The position numbers and the translations under genes are program-made. From positions 186,001-250,000 of the forward strand of contig FNPS01000005.1 in the NCBI GenBank assembly GCA_900107365.1: 64,000 nucleotides of DNA, in the 5' to 3' direction. Origin of the DNA: Flavobacterium aquidurense. GTDB lineage: Bacteria; Bacteroidota; Bacteroidia; Flavobacteriales; Flavobacteriaceae. Below are positions 53,013-61,769 of the stretch, piece by piece (within the stretch, counting starts at the first letter, position 1; every line of letters starts with the position of its first letter). Below the pieces are notes generated by a model. That model did not search any database. It was not told the origin of the DNA and worked only from the letters and a program-made list of their open reading frames with translations.

Positions 53013-55073
53013 ATGATTAAACAGCTTACTAAACCTATGTTTTGTGTTGTTTCTGCAATGTTCACTTTTACTGCAGTTCAGGCTCAAAATGCAAAACCAA
53101 AAGAACCAGGTATCAATATTGCTAATATGGATACTAAAGTAAGTCCGGGTGAGGACTTTTTTCGTTACGTAAACGGAACCTGGTTAGACAAAACTGAAAT
53201 TCCAAGTGATAGAAATTCATGGGGAAGTTTTAATGAATTACGTCAGAAGACAGATAACGATGCTCTTGCAATATTAAAAGAAGCATCAAAAGATCCAAAG
53301 TACAAATCAAATACAGATCAGGGTAAAGCAATCGCTTTATTCAACACGATCATGGATACTGTTGGAAGAAATAAAAGAGGTATCGAGCCGCTAAAACCTT
53401 ACCTAAAGAAAATTGACGGCATTAAAAATGTAGCCGATTTGCAAAGCTACCTTACTGAAATGCAACCTCAGGGCGGTGCTGGTTTCTTTGGCGTTTATGT
53501 TGGAGCAGATGCTAAAAACAGTAACAAAAACTCTGTGAACTTAGGTCCTGGAGGTTTAGGTTTATCTGATAAAGATTATTACAATGCAGACGACAAAGAC
53601 TCTAAAGAAAAACGTGAGAAATACGAAGTTCACCTTGCTAGAATGATGCAGTTTCTTGGAGAATCTCCTGCAAAAGCAAAAGAAAGTGCAAAACAAATTT
53701 TAGCTTTAGAAGTTGAAATGTCTGCACCAAGATTAGATCGTGTTGAACGAAGAGATCGTAGAAAACAATACAATCCAACTGCCGTTGCCGATTTGAAAAA
53801 GAACACACCTTCAATTCAGTGGGATAAATATTTTGCCGGAATTGGAATGACAAAATTGGATTCTGTGAATGTGGCTCAGCCTCGTTATATGATTGCTTTG
53901 GAAAAAACTTTTACTGAAAAGAAAGTAGAAGCATGGAAAGAGTATTTAAAATGGTCTTTACTAAACAGAGCTGCATCAACGTTATCTACAGATATCGAAA
54001 ATGCTAATTTTGATTTCTACGGAAAAACATTAACAGGAGCTTTAAAACAACGTCCGCGCGAGGAAGTTGCTTTACAAGTAATCAACGGAGCAACAGGTGA
54101 AGCTTTAGGAAAACTTTACGTAGAGAAATTGTTCCCTGCTGAAGCTAAAGCCAAAGCTAAAGATATGATTGCAAATGTAATGCAGGCATACAGAAATAGA
54201 ATCAACGCTTTACCTTGGATGTCAGCTGAAACTAAGACAAAAGCTATTGAGAAATTGAACAAACTAACGGTTAAAATTGGATATCCTGATAAATGGAAAG
54301 ATTATTCAGCTTTAGAACTTAAAAACGTTAGCGAAGGCGGAACTTATTTTGACAATATGAGAAGTTTATCAAAATGGTCTTACGCAGATAACCTTGCTAA
54401 ATTAGGTAAACCAGTTGATAAAACAGAGTGGGGAATGTCACCACAAACAGTAAACGCTTACTTCAATCCATCTTATAATGAGATTGTTTTCCCTGCAGCG
54501 ATTTTACAACCTCCTTTTTACAATTACCAGGCTGACGAAGCTGTTAATTATGGTGGAATTGGAGCTGTAATTGGACACGAAATCTCTCACGGTTTTGATG
54601 ATTCAGGTGCACGTTATAATGCAGACGGAAATTTAGTAGACTGGTGGACTGCCGATGATTTAAAACAATTTACAGTTCTTGGTGGAGAACTTGCTGCACA
54701 ATATAGTGCACTAGAGCCACTACCAGGAATTCACGTAGATGGTAAATTTACTTTAGGAGAAAACATTGGTGACTTAGGGGGTACAAACGCAGCTTATGAT
54801 GGTTTGCAATTGTATTTGAAAGCAAATGGAAATCCAGGCTTAATTGACGGATTTACTCCAGAGCAACGTTTCTTTATTTCATGGGCTACAGTTTGGAGAA
54901 CAAAATCAAGAGATGAGGCTATTAAAAGCCAGGTTAAAACAGATCCACACTCTCCGGGAATGTACAGAGCGGTTGTGCCTATTCAGAATTTGGATAGTTT
55001 CTACCAGGCTTTCGGAATTAAACCAGGAGACAAAATGTATGTAGAACCAGCGAAAAGAGTTAAAATCTGGTAA
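53013..55073 (+). CDS. M13 family metallopeptidase (neprilysin/PepO-like)
   Basis: A 686-residue exported zinc endopeptidase. The signal peptide ends in AVQAQ (about residue 25). The N-terminal M13 domain begins GEDFFRYVNGTWLDKTEIPSDRNSWGSF. The catalytic part has NAYFNPSYNEIVFPAAILQPPFY, the zinc site VIGHEISHGFDDSGA (HExxH, about residues 524-528) and the third ligand motif GENIGDLGG (ExxxD). The C-terminal CxxW is replaced by VEPAKRVKIW, as in many Bacteroidetes. The length is standard. It is a single-gene unit with its own promoter and terminator, probably degrading peptides in the periplasm or outside. Confidence 0.95.
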   Translation: MIKQLTKPMFCVVSAMFTFTAVQAQNAKPKEPGINIANMDTKVSPGEDFFRYVNGTWLDKTEIPSDRNSWGSFNELRQKTDNDALAILKEASKDPKYKSNTDQGKAIALFNTIMDTVGRNKRGIEPLKPYLKKIDGIKNVADLQSYLTEMQPQGGAGFFGVYVGADAKNSNKNSVNLGPGGLGLSDKDYYNADDKDSKEKREKYEVHLARMMQFLGESPAKAKESAKQILALEVEMSAPRLDRVERRDRRKQYNPTAVADLKKNTPSIQWDKYFAGIGMTKLDSVNVAQPRYMIALEKTFTEKKVEAWKEYLKWSLLNRAASTLSTDIENANFDFYGKTLTGALKQRPREEVALQVINGATGEALGKLYVEKLFPAEAKAKAKDMIANVMQAYRNRINALPWMSAETKTKAIEKLNKLTVKIGYPDKWKDYSALELKNVSEGGTYFDNMRSLSKWSYADNLAKLGKPVDKTEWGMSPQTVNAYFNPSYNEIVFPAAILQPPFYNYQADEAVNYGGIGAVIGHEISHGFDDSGARYNADGNLVDWWTADDLKQFTVLGGELAAQYSALEPLPGIHVDGKFTLGENIGDLGGTNAAYDGLQLYLKANGNPGLIDGFTPEQRFFISWATVWRTKSRDEAIKSQVKTDPHSPGMYRAVVPIQNLDSFYQAFGIKPGDKMYVEPAKRVKIW

Positions 55074-55090
55074 TATTTATAGACATAAAA

Positions 55091-55120
55091 AAAACGGCGC
55101 TAATTATTTAGCGCCGTTTT
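55091..55120. terminator. Bidirectional rho-independent terminator
   Basis: AAAACGGCGCTAA and TTAGCGCCGTTTT form a perfect 13-bp stem with a 4-base loop, with A-run and T-run on the two sides. It serves the M13 gene and the convergent GyrI-like gene. Confidence 0.92.
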
Positions 55121-55128
55121 TGTTTTAT

Positions 55129-55578
55129 CTAGTTAATCGCAATAAAAATATCGACTTCGGCATTTTCAGGATTTTGAGCTTTCTCTCCGTAAATTTCAAA
55201 ATCGGATGTAAAACTTCGGTCTAAATCAGAACTCCAAATCTTCATCCATTCGTTAAAAACAATGTTTTCATGAAGATTCCCTTTTGCGGTGAACTTTTCA
55301 TAAGTTGCTTTTTCAATAGTTTTACCAATCATTCCTTCGGGAATAAAATCTAAAGAACTTACCCGACATCCTAAAATGGTTGTATAAGGTTTTGTGTGAT
55401 CTTTTTCGTATTCGGTATAAACACAATACAGAGCATTGTCAATTTTATTCGGAATTTTTTCAGCAATTCCTTCCATCATAAATTCGTTCCAAAGAGCCGG
55501 AATGTCTTGCCCAGATTGATCCTTTTCATTAGTCGTCCGTATTGAAATCCCAATAACACTAAATTTTTTAATATCCAT
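55129..55578 (-). CDS. GyrI-like / AraC effector-binding domain protein
   Basis: A 149-residue single-domain protein with the GyrI/AraC_E_bind fold: KKFSVIGISIRTTNEKDQSGQDIPALWNEFM, LYCVYTEYEKDHTKPYTTILGCRV and FNEWMKIWSSDLDRSFTSDFEIYG. Such domains bind small hydrophobic ligands, or act as stand-alone sensors. No DNA-binding domain is fused. The start MDIKKFSVIG is chosen because a TAAATTTG -7 box at 55612-55605 lies within the longer frame starting at 55629. It is convergent with the M13 gene and follows the cytochrome gene on the same strand. Confidence 0.82.
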   Translation of the reverse strand: MDIKKFSVIGISIRTTNEKDQSGQDIPALWNEFMMEGIAEKIPNKIDNALYCVYTEYEKDHTKPYTTILGCRVSSLDFIPEGMIGKTIEKATYEKFTAKGNLHENIVFNEWMKIWSSDLDRSFTSDFEIYGEKAQNPENAEVDIFIAIN

Positions 55579-55670
55579 TTTAGTTAAATTATTTTGTTTG
55601 ATTTCAAATTTACGATGACTGTGCGACAACAGTATGTCAGCACGAAATTGAGAAAGATGATTTTAAGAGC

Positions 55671-56078
55671 TTATTTCGAATTGCTATAGATATAGGCTTC
55701 AATTGCTTTTAATTCTTCATCAGACATTGCCTGAGTTACCGGAAAATTAGTTTTCATAACGGAGAACTGACTCGGATCAACAATTGGATCTGCATTTCCC
55801 TTAAGGAAAGTAACAATATCACCTTTTTTGTCTTTGTACGTTTTCCCGATTTCCTCAATACTCGGACCAATGATTTTTTGATCCACCTGATGGCAGGAAA
55901 CACAATTCCCTTTTCCTTCAAATATGGATTGTCCTAAAGCCTCCGGTGTTTTGGCTTCCGCCGATTCTCCTTCCGAATAAGATTCTGTTGTACTTTCAGT
56001 TGCTTTTCCAAAAGGTTCCTGCTCTTTTTTACAAGAAGCAAATGCTAAAACGGCAGCTAAGAATAATATTTTTTTCAT
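55671..56078 (-). CDS. Cytochrome c lipoprotein
   Basis: A 135-residue protein with a lipobox (LAFASC, Cys at about residue 16), an acidic linker, and one class I cytochrome c domain. The haem site is GNCVSCHQVD (CxxCH, about residues 58-62). The distal Met is probably in SVMKTNFPVTQAMSDEELKAIEAYI. It would be lipid-anchored in the periplasm and carry electrons. It starts 4 bp after hemB on the same strand, so haem synthesis and a haem protein are co-transcribed. Confidence 0.92.
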   Translation of the reverse strand: MKKILFLAAVLAFASCKKEQEPFGKATESTTESYSEGESAEAKTPEALGQSIFEGKGNCVSCHQVDQKIIGPSIEEIGKTYKDKKGDIVTFLKGNADPIVDPSQFSVMKTNFPVTQAMSDEELKAIEAYIYSNSK

Positions 56079-56082
56079 GCTT

Positions 56083-57078
56083 TTATTTCTTTAATAGTAT
56101 TGCAGCTTCTTTAGCGAAATAAGTCGAAATCAAACTTGCTCCCGCTCTTTTAATGCACATTAATTGCTCCATCATGATTTTATCATTATCCAGCCAGCCT
56201 CTTTCGGCAGCAGCCTTAATCATGGCATATTCTCCAGAAACATGAAAAACAGTTACCGGAACATTTACAGCATTTTTTACTTCGCGTACAATATCCAAAT
56301 AAGCAATTCCTGGTTTTACCATTACCATATCGGCACCTTCTTCAACATCCATAAGGGTTTCTCTGATCGCTTCAATACGATTGGCATAATCCATTTGGTA
56401 TGTTTTCTTGTCTTTTGGAACAACTACATCGGCTTCTCTTGGAGCACTGTCCAAAGCATCACGAAACGGACCATAAAAGGCAGAGGCATATTTGGCAGAA
56501 TAACTCATAATTCCCACATTATGAAAACCTGCAGCATCCAATCCCTGGCGTAAACGCAAAATACGTCCATCCATCATGTCGCTAGGCGCTACAAAATCGG
56601 CTCCGGCCTGTGCGTGTGAAACCGCCATTTTTACTAATGCGTCGTTAGTGGCATCATTGGCAACATCGCCATTTTCGATTATTCCGTCATGACCATAAAT
56701 TGAATAAGGATCAAGAGCCACATCCGGCATTACAACCATTTCAGGGCAAGCTGCTTTGATAGCTTTAATGGCGTTTTGCATTAATCCATTTGGATTCCAG
56801 GCTTCTTGTCCGGTATTGTCTTTTAATGATTCGTCTACTTTTACATAAATGTTGACAGCGCGAATTCCTAAAGCAAAAATTTCTTTTACTTCTTCAACGG
56901 TTAAGTCAATCGAACGACGGAAAATTCCCGGCATGGATGGAATTTCAACTTTATAATTTTCGCCTTCTGCAATAAACATAGGAAACATAAAATCAGTTGG
57001 ACTCAATGTTGTTTCGCGAACTAAACTACGGATAGATTCATTTACTCGTAGTCTTCTGCCTCTTTGTAATGGGAACAT
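56083..57078 (-). CDS. hemB: Porphobilinogen synthase (delta-aminolevulinic acid dehydratase)
   Basis: A 331-residue enzyme that condenses two 5-aminolevulinate molecules into porphobilinogen. The Schiff-base lysines are in MSYSAKYASAFYGPFRDA (about residues 193-210) and MVMVKPGIAYLDIV (about 250-263). The metal site that is Cys-rich in zinc enzymes is here DVALDPYSIYGHDG, without Cys, as in magnesium-type enzymes. The start MFPLQRGRRLRVNESIRSLVRET is typical. It lies 57 bp after the aldolase gene and 4 bp before the cytochrome c gene. Confidence 0.96.
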   Translation of the reverse strand: MFPLQRGRRLRVNESIRSLVRETTLSPTDFMFPMFIAEGENYKVEIPSMPGIFRRSIDLTVEEVKEIFALGIRAVNIYVKVDESLKDNTGQEAWNPNGLMQNAIKAIKAACPEMVVMPDVALDPYSIYGHDGIIENGDVANDATNDALVKMAVSHAQAGADFVAPSDMMDGRILRLRQGLDAAGFHNVGIMSYSAKYASAFYGPFRDALDSAPREADVVVPKDKKTYQMDYANRIEAIRETLMDVEEGADMVMVKPGIAYLDIVREVKNAVNVPVTVFHVSGEYAMIKAAAERGWLDNDKIMMEQLMCIKRAGASLISTYFAKEAAILLKK

Positions 57079-57135
57079 ATTTTTTTGTTTAAAGTTTCAT
57101 GTTTCAGGTTTTATCCTGAAGTTATTCTAATATTT

Positions 57136-58035
57136 TTATGTAATTGAAGCGGTATAAATCGCTTTTATGGTTTTATCAAGCTTTTGGTTAAATTCATCAT
57201 CAGACTGACCAGCAGAAAGACCTTCAGAAAGTGCTCTTGAAAAACTGGCAATCAATCCGTGGTTTTGTGACAATTTAGCATTGGCTTCTTCTTCTGAATA
57301 TCCTCCGGACAATGCGACAACGCGCACAACATGTGGATCTGACATTAGTTCTTTGTAAAAGTCATTCACTGTCGGAATAGATAATTTCAGCATCACTTTT
57401 ACCTCTTTATCTAATAAATTAAGCTGTTTCTTAATTTCTTCTTTAAGAATTACTTCTGATTTTTCTTTGTCAGCACTGTAAATATCAACTTCCGGTTCAA
57501 TAATTGGCACAAGTCCTTTTTCGAAGATTTGTAAACCAACTTTAAATTGCTGTTCTACGACTTCACGAATTCCTTCTGCATTTGCTTCTTTGATAACCGA
57601 ACGCATTTTAGTTCCAAAAACGTTTTTTTCTACAGCTCTATCTAGTAATTCATCTAAATTAGAGATAGGCTTCATCAATTGAACACCATTGGCAAGATCA
57701 GCCAATCCTTTATCGACTTTTAAAAACGGAACGATGTTTTTCTTTTCCCATAAATAATCAGCAGTCCATTGTCCGTCGATTTTGCGATCCATAGTGTTTT
57801 CAAACAAAATAGCTCCCAGAATATAGTCGCTTTCAAAGGCAGGGCTTTTGATTATTCGGGTTCTCATTTCATGTACCAGCGCGTACATTTCTTCATCATT
57901 CGTAAAACTGCTTTCTTGTACGCCGTATTGAGCCAGGGCTTTTGGTGTACTTCCGCCACTTTGGTCTAAGGCGGCAATAAATCCTTGACCGGAATGCATG
58001 CGATCTAATTGTGCAATGTTCATTTCTCTTTCCAT
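57136..58035 (-). CDS. Class I fructose-bisphosphate aldolase
   Basis: A 299-residue glycolytic/gluconeogenic aldolase of the bacterial class I type. Features include [21 protein letters not shown] (about residues 14-34), [18 protein letters not shown] and the Schiff-base Lys region [15 protein letters not shown] (about 213-227). [15 protein letters not shown] binds phosphate near the C-terminus. A second possible start (MNIAQL) lies four codons further. The gene is inside the hem cluster but has no known link to haem. Co-transcription is plausible. Confidence 0.93.
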   Translation of the reverse strand: MEREMNIAQLDRMHSGQGFIAALDQSGGSTPKALAQYGVQESSFTNDEEMYALVHEMRTRIIKSPAFESDYILGAILFENTMDRKIDGQWTADYLWEKKNIVPFLKVDKGLADLANGVQLMKPISNLDELLDRAVEKNVFGTKMRSVIKEANAEGIREVVEQQFKVGLQIFEKGLVPIIEPEVDIYSADKEKSEVILKEEIKKQLNLLDKEVKVMLKLSIPTVNDFYKELMSDPHVVRVVALSGGYSEEEANAKLSQNHGLIASFSRALSEGLSAGQSDDEFNQKLDKTIKAIYTASIT

Positions 58036-58124
58036 AATATTTTAGATTTTAGATTGAAGATTTTAGAGTAAATTACAATTTAAATTTTTGATTACAAAGA
58101 AGTTAAATGAATATTGGGTTCAAT

Positions 58125-59030
58125 TTATGAGATCCATTCACGAGGATTTTCCAAGACATTTACCAATTTCTCTTCTTCACTTCCTACTTCTGCATGATGA
58201 TCGTAAACCCATTGTACATGCGGAGGCAAACTCATCAAAATACTTTCAATTCTTCCGTTGGTCCTTAAACCGAATAAAGTGCCTTTGTCATGAACCAAAT
58301 TGAACTCCACATAACGGCCACGACGGATTTCCTGCCAATTTCTGTTTTCCGTAGTATAGGCTAAATTCTTTCTTTTCTCCACAATCGGAACATAGGCTTC
58401 TAAGAAACTATTCCCAACTTCAGAAACAAAATTGAACCAATCTTCCATCGACATGGACTCATTTGCTTTGCAATAATCAAAGAACAAACCGCCAATTCCG
58501 CGGGCTTCGTTTCGGTGAGCATTCCAAAAATAAGTGTCACATTGTTTTTTATATCTTGGATAAAACTCTGGATTGTGTTTGTCGCAAGCCGTTTTACACG
58601 TTTGATGAAAGTGAGTTGCATCTTCTTCAAACAAATAATAGGGTGTCAAATCCTGTCCACCGCCAAACCATTGTTCTATCACTTTTCCATGTTCATCGTA
58701 CATTTCAAAATAACGCCAGTTTGCGTGAACGGTTGGTGTCATTGGGTTTTTTGGATGTAAAACCAAACTTAATCCGCAGGCAAAAAAATCAGCTTCGCCT
58801 ACGCCAAACATTTTCTGCATCGCTTCAGGCAATTTCCCGTGAACGGCTGAAATGTTTACACCACCTTTTTCGAAAACCGCACCGTTTTCAATAACGCGTG
58901 TTCTTCCGCCACCGCCTTCCGGGCGTTTCCAAAGATCTTCACGGAATTTTGCCGTTCCGTCAACAGCTTCTAAACCGGCACAAATTTGATCTTGTAGATT
59001 TTGTATGTATGCGTAAAATTTATCTTTCAT
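58125..59030 (-). CDS. hemF: Oxygen-dependent coproporphyrinogen III oxidase
   Basis: A 301-residue enzyme that decarboxylates coproporphyrinogen III to protoporphyrinogen IX with O2. Signatures are WKRPEGGGGRTRVIENGAVFEKGGVNISAVHG (about residues 28-60), HPKNPMTPTVHANWRYFE, WFGGGQDLTPYY and RGIGGLFFDY. The end GRIESILMSLPPHVQWVYDH is also typical. The start MKDKFYAYIQNLQDQI is chosen; the longer frame to 59093 runs into the GNAT gene. It overlaps the GNAT gene by 11 bp. Its presence indicates aerobic haem synthesis. Confidence 0.97.
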   Translation of the reverse strand: MKDKFYAYIQNLQDQICAGLEAVDGTAKFREDLWKRPEGGGGRTRVIENGAVFEKGGVNISAVHGKLPEAMQKMFGVGEADFFACGLSLVLHPKNPMTPTVHANWRYFEMYDEHGKVIEQWFGGGQDLTPYYLFEEDATHFHQTCKTACDKHNPEFYPRYKKQCDTYFWNAHRNEARGIGGLFFDYCKANESMSMEDWFNFVSEVGNSFLEAYVPIVEKRKNLAYTTENRNWQEIRRGRYVEFNLVHDKGTLFGLRTNGRIESILMSLPPHVQWVYDHHAEVGSEEEKLVNVLENPREWIS

Positions 59031-59571
59031 GAGTATTGTATTCTGATTTAAGCAATCCGAAATAAACAGTGTTCTGTAATTCGCCATCACCATTTCTAAA
59101 TTCGTCTCGTAAAATTCCTTCTTGTTTGAAATTGTGTTTTAATGCAACGCGCTGACTTGCAAAGTTAATTTCTGATGTACAGATGAAAACTTTATTCATT
59201 TTCAATTCATTGAAAGAAAAGTCAAGTGCAGCTGAAACCATTTTTGATGTGATTCCTTTCCCCTGAAAATCTTCATCGGTAAAATAACCTAATTCACATT
59301 TTGAAATTCGGTAATCTATAGTTTTGACGCATAAATAACCAATTAAGTTATTGGTTTTGGTATCTCTTGCGAAAAAATAAAAGCCTTCATTGTTTTTTTC
59401 TTTTTCAAGATTTACGGCCATGAAACCTTCTGCTTTCTTTAAAGAATCAGAATTGGCCAGCGTTACCGGAAAAGTTTTTTGAATGTGATTTTTATTTTTA
59501 TTGACTAGCGTGAAAAATTCTTCAGCAGTAACATTTTCAATTCGATCTATTTTCCAATCTGTAGAACTCAT
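59020..59571 (-). CDS. RimJ/RimL-type GNAT acetyltransferase
   Basis: A 183-residue GNAT protein. It has the RimL-type pattern: NNLIGYLCVKTIDYRISKCELGYFTDEDFQGKGITSKMVSAALDFSF (acetyl-CoA pyrophosphate loop QGKGIT, about residues 106-111), then SEINFASQRVALKHNFKQEGILRDEF. Relatives acetylate N-terminal amino groups of ribosomal or other proteins, but the target here is unknown. It overlaps hemF by 11 bp and starts 2 bp after the 125-aa gene, so it belongs to the hem unit by transcription. Confidence 0.88.
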   Translation of the reverse strand: MSSTDWKIDRIENVTAEEFFTLVNKNKNHIQKTFPVTLANSDSLKKAEGFMAVNLEKEKNNEGFYFFARDTKTNNLIGYLCVKTIDYRISKCELGYFTDEDFQGKGITSKMVSAALDFSFNELKMNKVFICTSEINFASQRVALKHNFKQEGILRDEFRNGDGELQNTVYFGLLKSEYNTHER

Positions 59572-59573
59572 GT

Positions 59574-59951
59574 TTATTTGTTTTTAGCCGAAGCGATTTT
59601 GGCATTTATTCCGAAGGAGAAAATATTGCTTTCTCGTTGTATATATTCGTAAATAGCCAGCGCTTTAATTTCAAAATGATAGTTTTCCGCTTTTGAGAAT
59701 TCCATTAAAAAATCAGCAAATTGCTCTAATTGATTGAAATCTAAATGACGTCTAACTAATAATGTAATCAATTCTTCATTTTGGTAATCAATTAAACTTT
59801 CAATGTTTAAACAGAATTCTTTTAATTGATTTTCAATATCAAATTTTTGATCATGGTTTAAAGGTTGAGGTACAAAATCAAGAGCGCGCAATGTTTTCAG
59901 GACATTGTCAATTCTGATTGCTTCGTCGTCTCTTAGGCCTTTGTTGAGCAT
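59574..59951 (-). CDS. Conserved hypothetical protein in the hem cluster
   Basis: A 125-residue soluble, mostly helical protein without a recognised domain. It has an acidic start (MLNKGLRDDEAIRIDNVLKT) and phrases such as LKEFCLNIESLIDYQNEELITLLVRRHLDFNQLEQFADFLMEF. No signal peptide or membrane helix is seen. It is placed between hemE and the GNAT gene, 2 bp before the latter. A role in haem synthesis is only suggested by position. Confidence 0.7.
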   Translation of the reverse strand: MLNKGLRDDEAIRIDNVLKTLRALDFVPQPLNHDQKFDIENQLKEFCLNIESLIDYQNEELITLLVRRHLDFNQLEQFADFLMEFSKAENYHFEIKALAIYEYIQRESNIFSFGINAKIASAKNK

Positions 59952-59961
59952 TATCTTTTTG

Positions 59962-60024
59962 AGTTTTCAGTCGCAGTCGCAGTTTTCAGTTTTTGAAGTG
60001 GACTGAAAACTGCGACTGAAAACT
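59962..60024. repeat. Palindrome between the 125-aa gene and hemE
   Basis: AGTTTTCAGTCGCAGTTTTCAGT is the shared 23-bp arm (right copy reversed at 60002-60024). The left copy has a duplicated TCGCAG and is 29 bp. A related direct sequence (AGTTTTCAGTCTCAGTGACA, TTTTCAGT) occurs at about 48038-48065, so this is also a repeated element. Confidence 0.8.
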
Positions 60025-60029
60025 GTATA

Positions 60030-61055
60030 CTATTGCCCGTATTCTTTAACCGCGTCAATAAACGCTTTTGCGTGATCTACAGGGATAGTTGGTAAAATTC
60101 CGTGACCTAAATTTACGATATATTTGTCTTTTCCAAACTCGTCGATCATTTCGTGAACCATTTTCTTGATGGTAGGAATTGGAGAAAATAATCTTGAAGG
60201 ATCAAAGTTTCCTTGTAAAGTAATATTTCCACCAGATAAATAACGCGCATTTCTAGCCGAACAAGTCCAGTCTACACCCAAAGCCGAAGCTTTACTTTTA
60301 CCCATATCGCCTAAGGCAAACCAACATCCTTTTCCGAAAACAATAACCGGAGTAACCTCAGCCAAAGCATCGACAATCTGGTTGATATATTTCCATGAAA
60401 ATTCCTGATAATCAACCGGAGAAAGCATTCCTCCCCAAGAATCAAAAATCTGAACGGCATTAACTCCCGCTTTTACTTTTTCTTTTAAATATAGAATTGT
60501 TGTATCTGTAATTTTTTGCAATAAAGTATGCGCTGCGATAGGATTCGAAAAACAAAAACCTTTAGCAGTATCAAAACTTTTAGAACCTTTTCCTTCAACA
60601 GCATAACAAAAGATTGTCCACGGTGAACCAGCAAAACCAATTAAGGGCACTTCGTCGTTCAGCATTTCTTTAGTCAATTTAACGGCGTCAAAAACGTAAC
60701 CTAAAGTTTCATTTACATCCGGAACATAAACCTGATTAACTTGTTCCATGGTGCGAATCGGATCTGGAATAATGGGTCCCAGATTGTCTTTCAATTCTAC
60801 GTGAATTCCCATTGCGCGAGGCACAACCAAAATATCTGAAAACAAAATAGCAGCATCCGGAGCAATTCTGCGAATAGGCTGAACGGTAATTTCTGCAGCT
60901 AATTCTGGGGTTTCACATCTTGTGAAAAAGTCATATTTATCACGTAAAGCTCTGAATTCTGGTAAATATCTTCCAGCTTGACGCATCATCCATACTGGTG
61001 GGCGTTGCACAGTTTCTCCTTTTAAGGCGCGTAAAAATAGGTCGTTTTTTAACAT
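60030..61055 (-). CDS. hemE: Uroporphyrinogen decarboxylase
   Basis: A 341-residue enzyme that decarboxylates uroporphyrinogen III to coproporphyrinogen III. The N-terminal signature [20 protein letters not shown] (about residues 19-38) binds substrate. [33 protein letters not shown] and the end [22 protein letters not shown] follow. The start [11 protein letters not shown] is chosen. An in-frame ATG at 61091 would translate a CAAAG-rich repeat-like spacer ([12 protein letters not shown]) that is not part of the family. It lies 48 bp after hemD. Confidence 0.97.
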   Translation of the reverse strand: MLKNDLFLRALKGETVQRPPVWMMRQAGRYLPEFRALRDKYDFFTRCETPELAAEITVQPIRRIAPDAAILFSDILVVPRAMGIHVELKDNLGPIIPDPIRTMEQVNQVYVPDVNETLGYVFDAVKLTKEMLNDEVPLIGFAGSPWTIFCYAVEGKGSKSFDTAKGFCFSNPIAAHTLLQKITDTTILYLKEKVKAGVNAVQIFDSWGGMLSPVDYQEFSWKYINQIVDALAEVTPVIVFGKGCWFALGDMGKSKASALGVDWTCSARNARYLSGGNITLQGNFDPSRLFSPIPTIKKMVHEMIDEFGKDKYIVNLGHGILPTIPVDHAKAFIDAVKEYGQ

Positions 61056-61103
61056 GTTTTTTATTTTAGGTGCAAAGTCACAAAGGGACAAAGTTGCAAA
61101 GGT

Positions 61104-61769
61104 TTATTTATATTCTTCAATTACGTCTTCAATCACATCTTCAACTGTTGGCTGGTCTGCGATTATGATGTTTTTAGTAATTTTATGTAAAGCGTCTGCA
61201 GTAGTTTCTCCAATGCAAAAACACGTTTCTTTTTTAATTGTATTGTCTTTCAAATAACTTTCAACGCCGGAAGGGCTGAAAAATAAAATCGCGTCAACGG
61301 CTGTTTTTATTTTCTGAGGTGTTAATGATGTATCGTAAACCTGAATTTCGTTAAACTTTACTTCAGCTTCTTTTAAAGCTTGTGGCAAAGTATCTCTGCG
61401 AAGGTTTCCACTGAAAAAAGTAAAGCTTTCAGAACGATAAATTAAAGTGATAATTTCAGCTAAATCTGATGCATAACCAGTGTAAGCCACCACATTAAAA
61501 CCACTTTCAGATAAAAGAATCTTAGTTTTTAAACCAACGCAAAAAACATTTTTACTTTTAAGTTCTTCCGCTTTTGGATGAGATAAAATACTGTGAACGG
61601 CATTTTGACTGGTGAAAATCAGATTCTCGTTGAGGTCTTTTAGTTCGAAAGATTTATTTTGAGTCTGAATGAAATCGGTATCTATAACATCTATATTAGC
61701 AGCAGTTAACGCTTGTTTTTGCTCGCCCGATAGCTTTTTTGTGGATAATATCTGAATTGATTTTGCCAT
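61104..61769 (-). CDS. hemD: Uroporphyrinogen-III synthase
   Basis: A 221-residue enzyme that closes and inverts ring D of hydroxymethylbilane. The family is weakly conserved in sequence. Identification rests on two-domain size, the phrases LIFTSQNAVHSIL (about residues 50-62), VFCVGLKTKILLSESGFNVVAYTGYASDLAEII and ILFFSPSGVESYLKD...CFCIGETTADALHK, and position. It overlaps hemC by 1 bp and precedes hemE. Confidence 0.93.
   Translation of the reverse strand: MAKSIQILSTKKLSGEQKQALTAANIDVIDTDFIQTQNKSFELKDLNENLIFTSQNAVHSILSHPKAEELKSKNVFCVGLKTKILLSESGFNVVAYTGYASDLAEIITLIYRSESFTFFSGNLRRDTLPQALKEAEVKFNEIQVYDTSLTPQKIKTAVDAILFFSPSGVESYLKDNTIKKETCFCIGETTADALHKITKNIIIADQPTVEDVIEDVIEEYK

Noticed and set aside
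58463..58894. 143-codon frame antisense to hemF
   Set aside because: Complete overlap with a well-conserved enzyme; no coding features of its own.
59031..59093. Longer N-terminus for hemF
   Set aside because: It lies within the GNAT gene and is not part of the family; MKDKFYAYI is the natural start.
61056..61091. Longer N-terminus for hemE
   Set aside because: It translates CAAAG repeat-like spacer; HemE proteins begin at the [15 protein letters not shown] helix.
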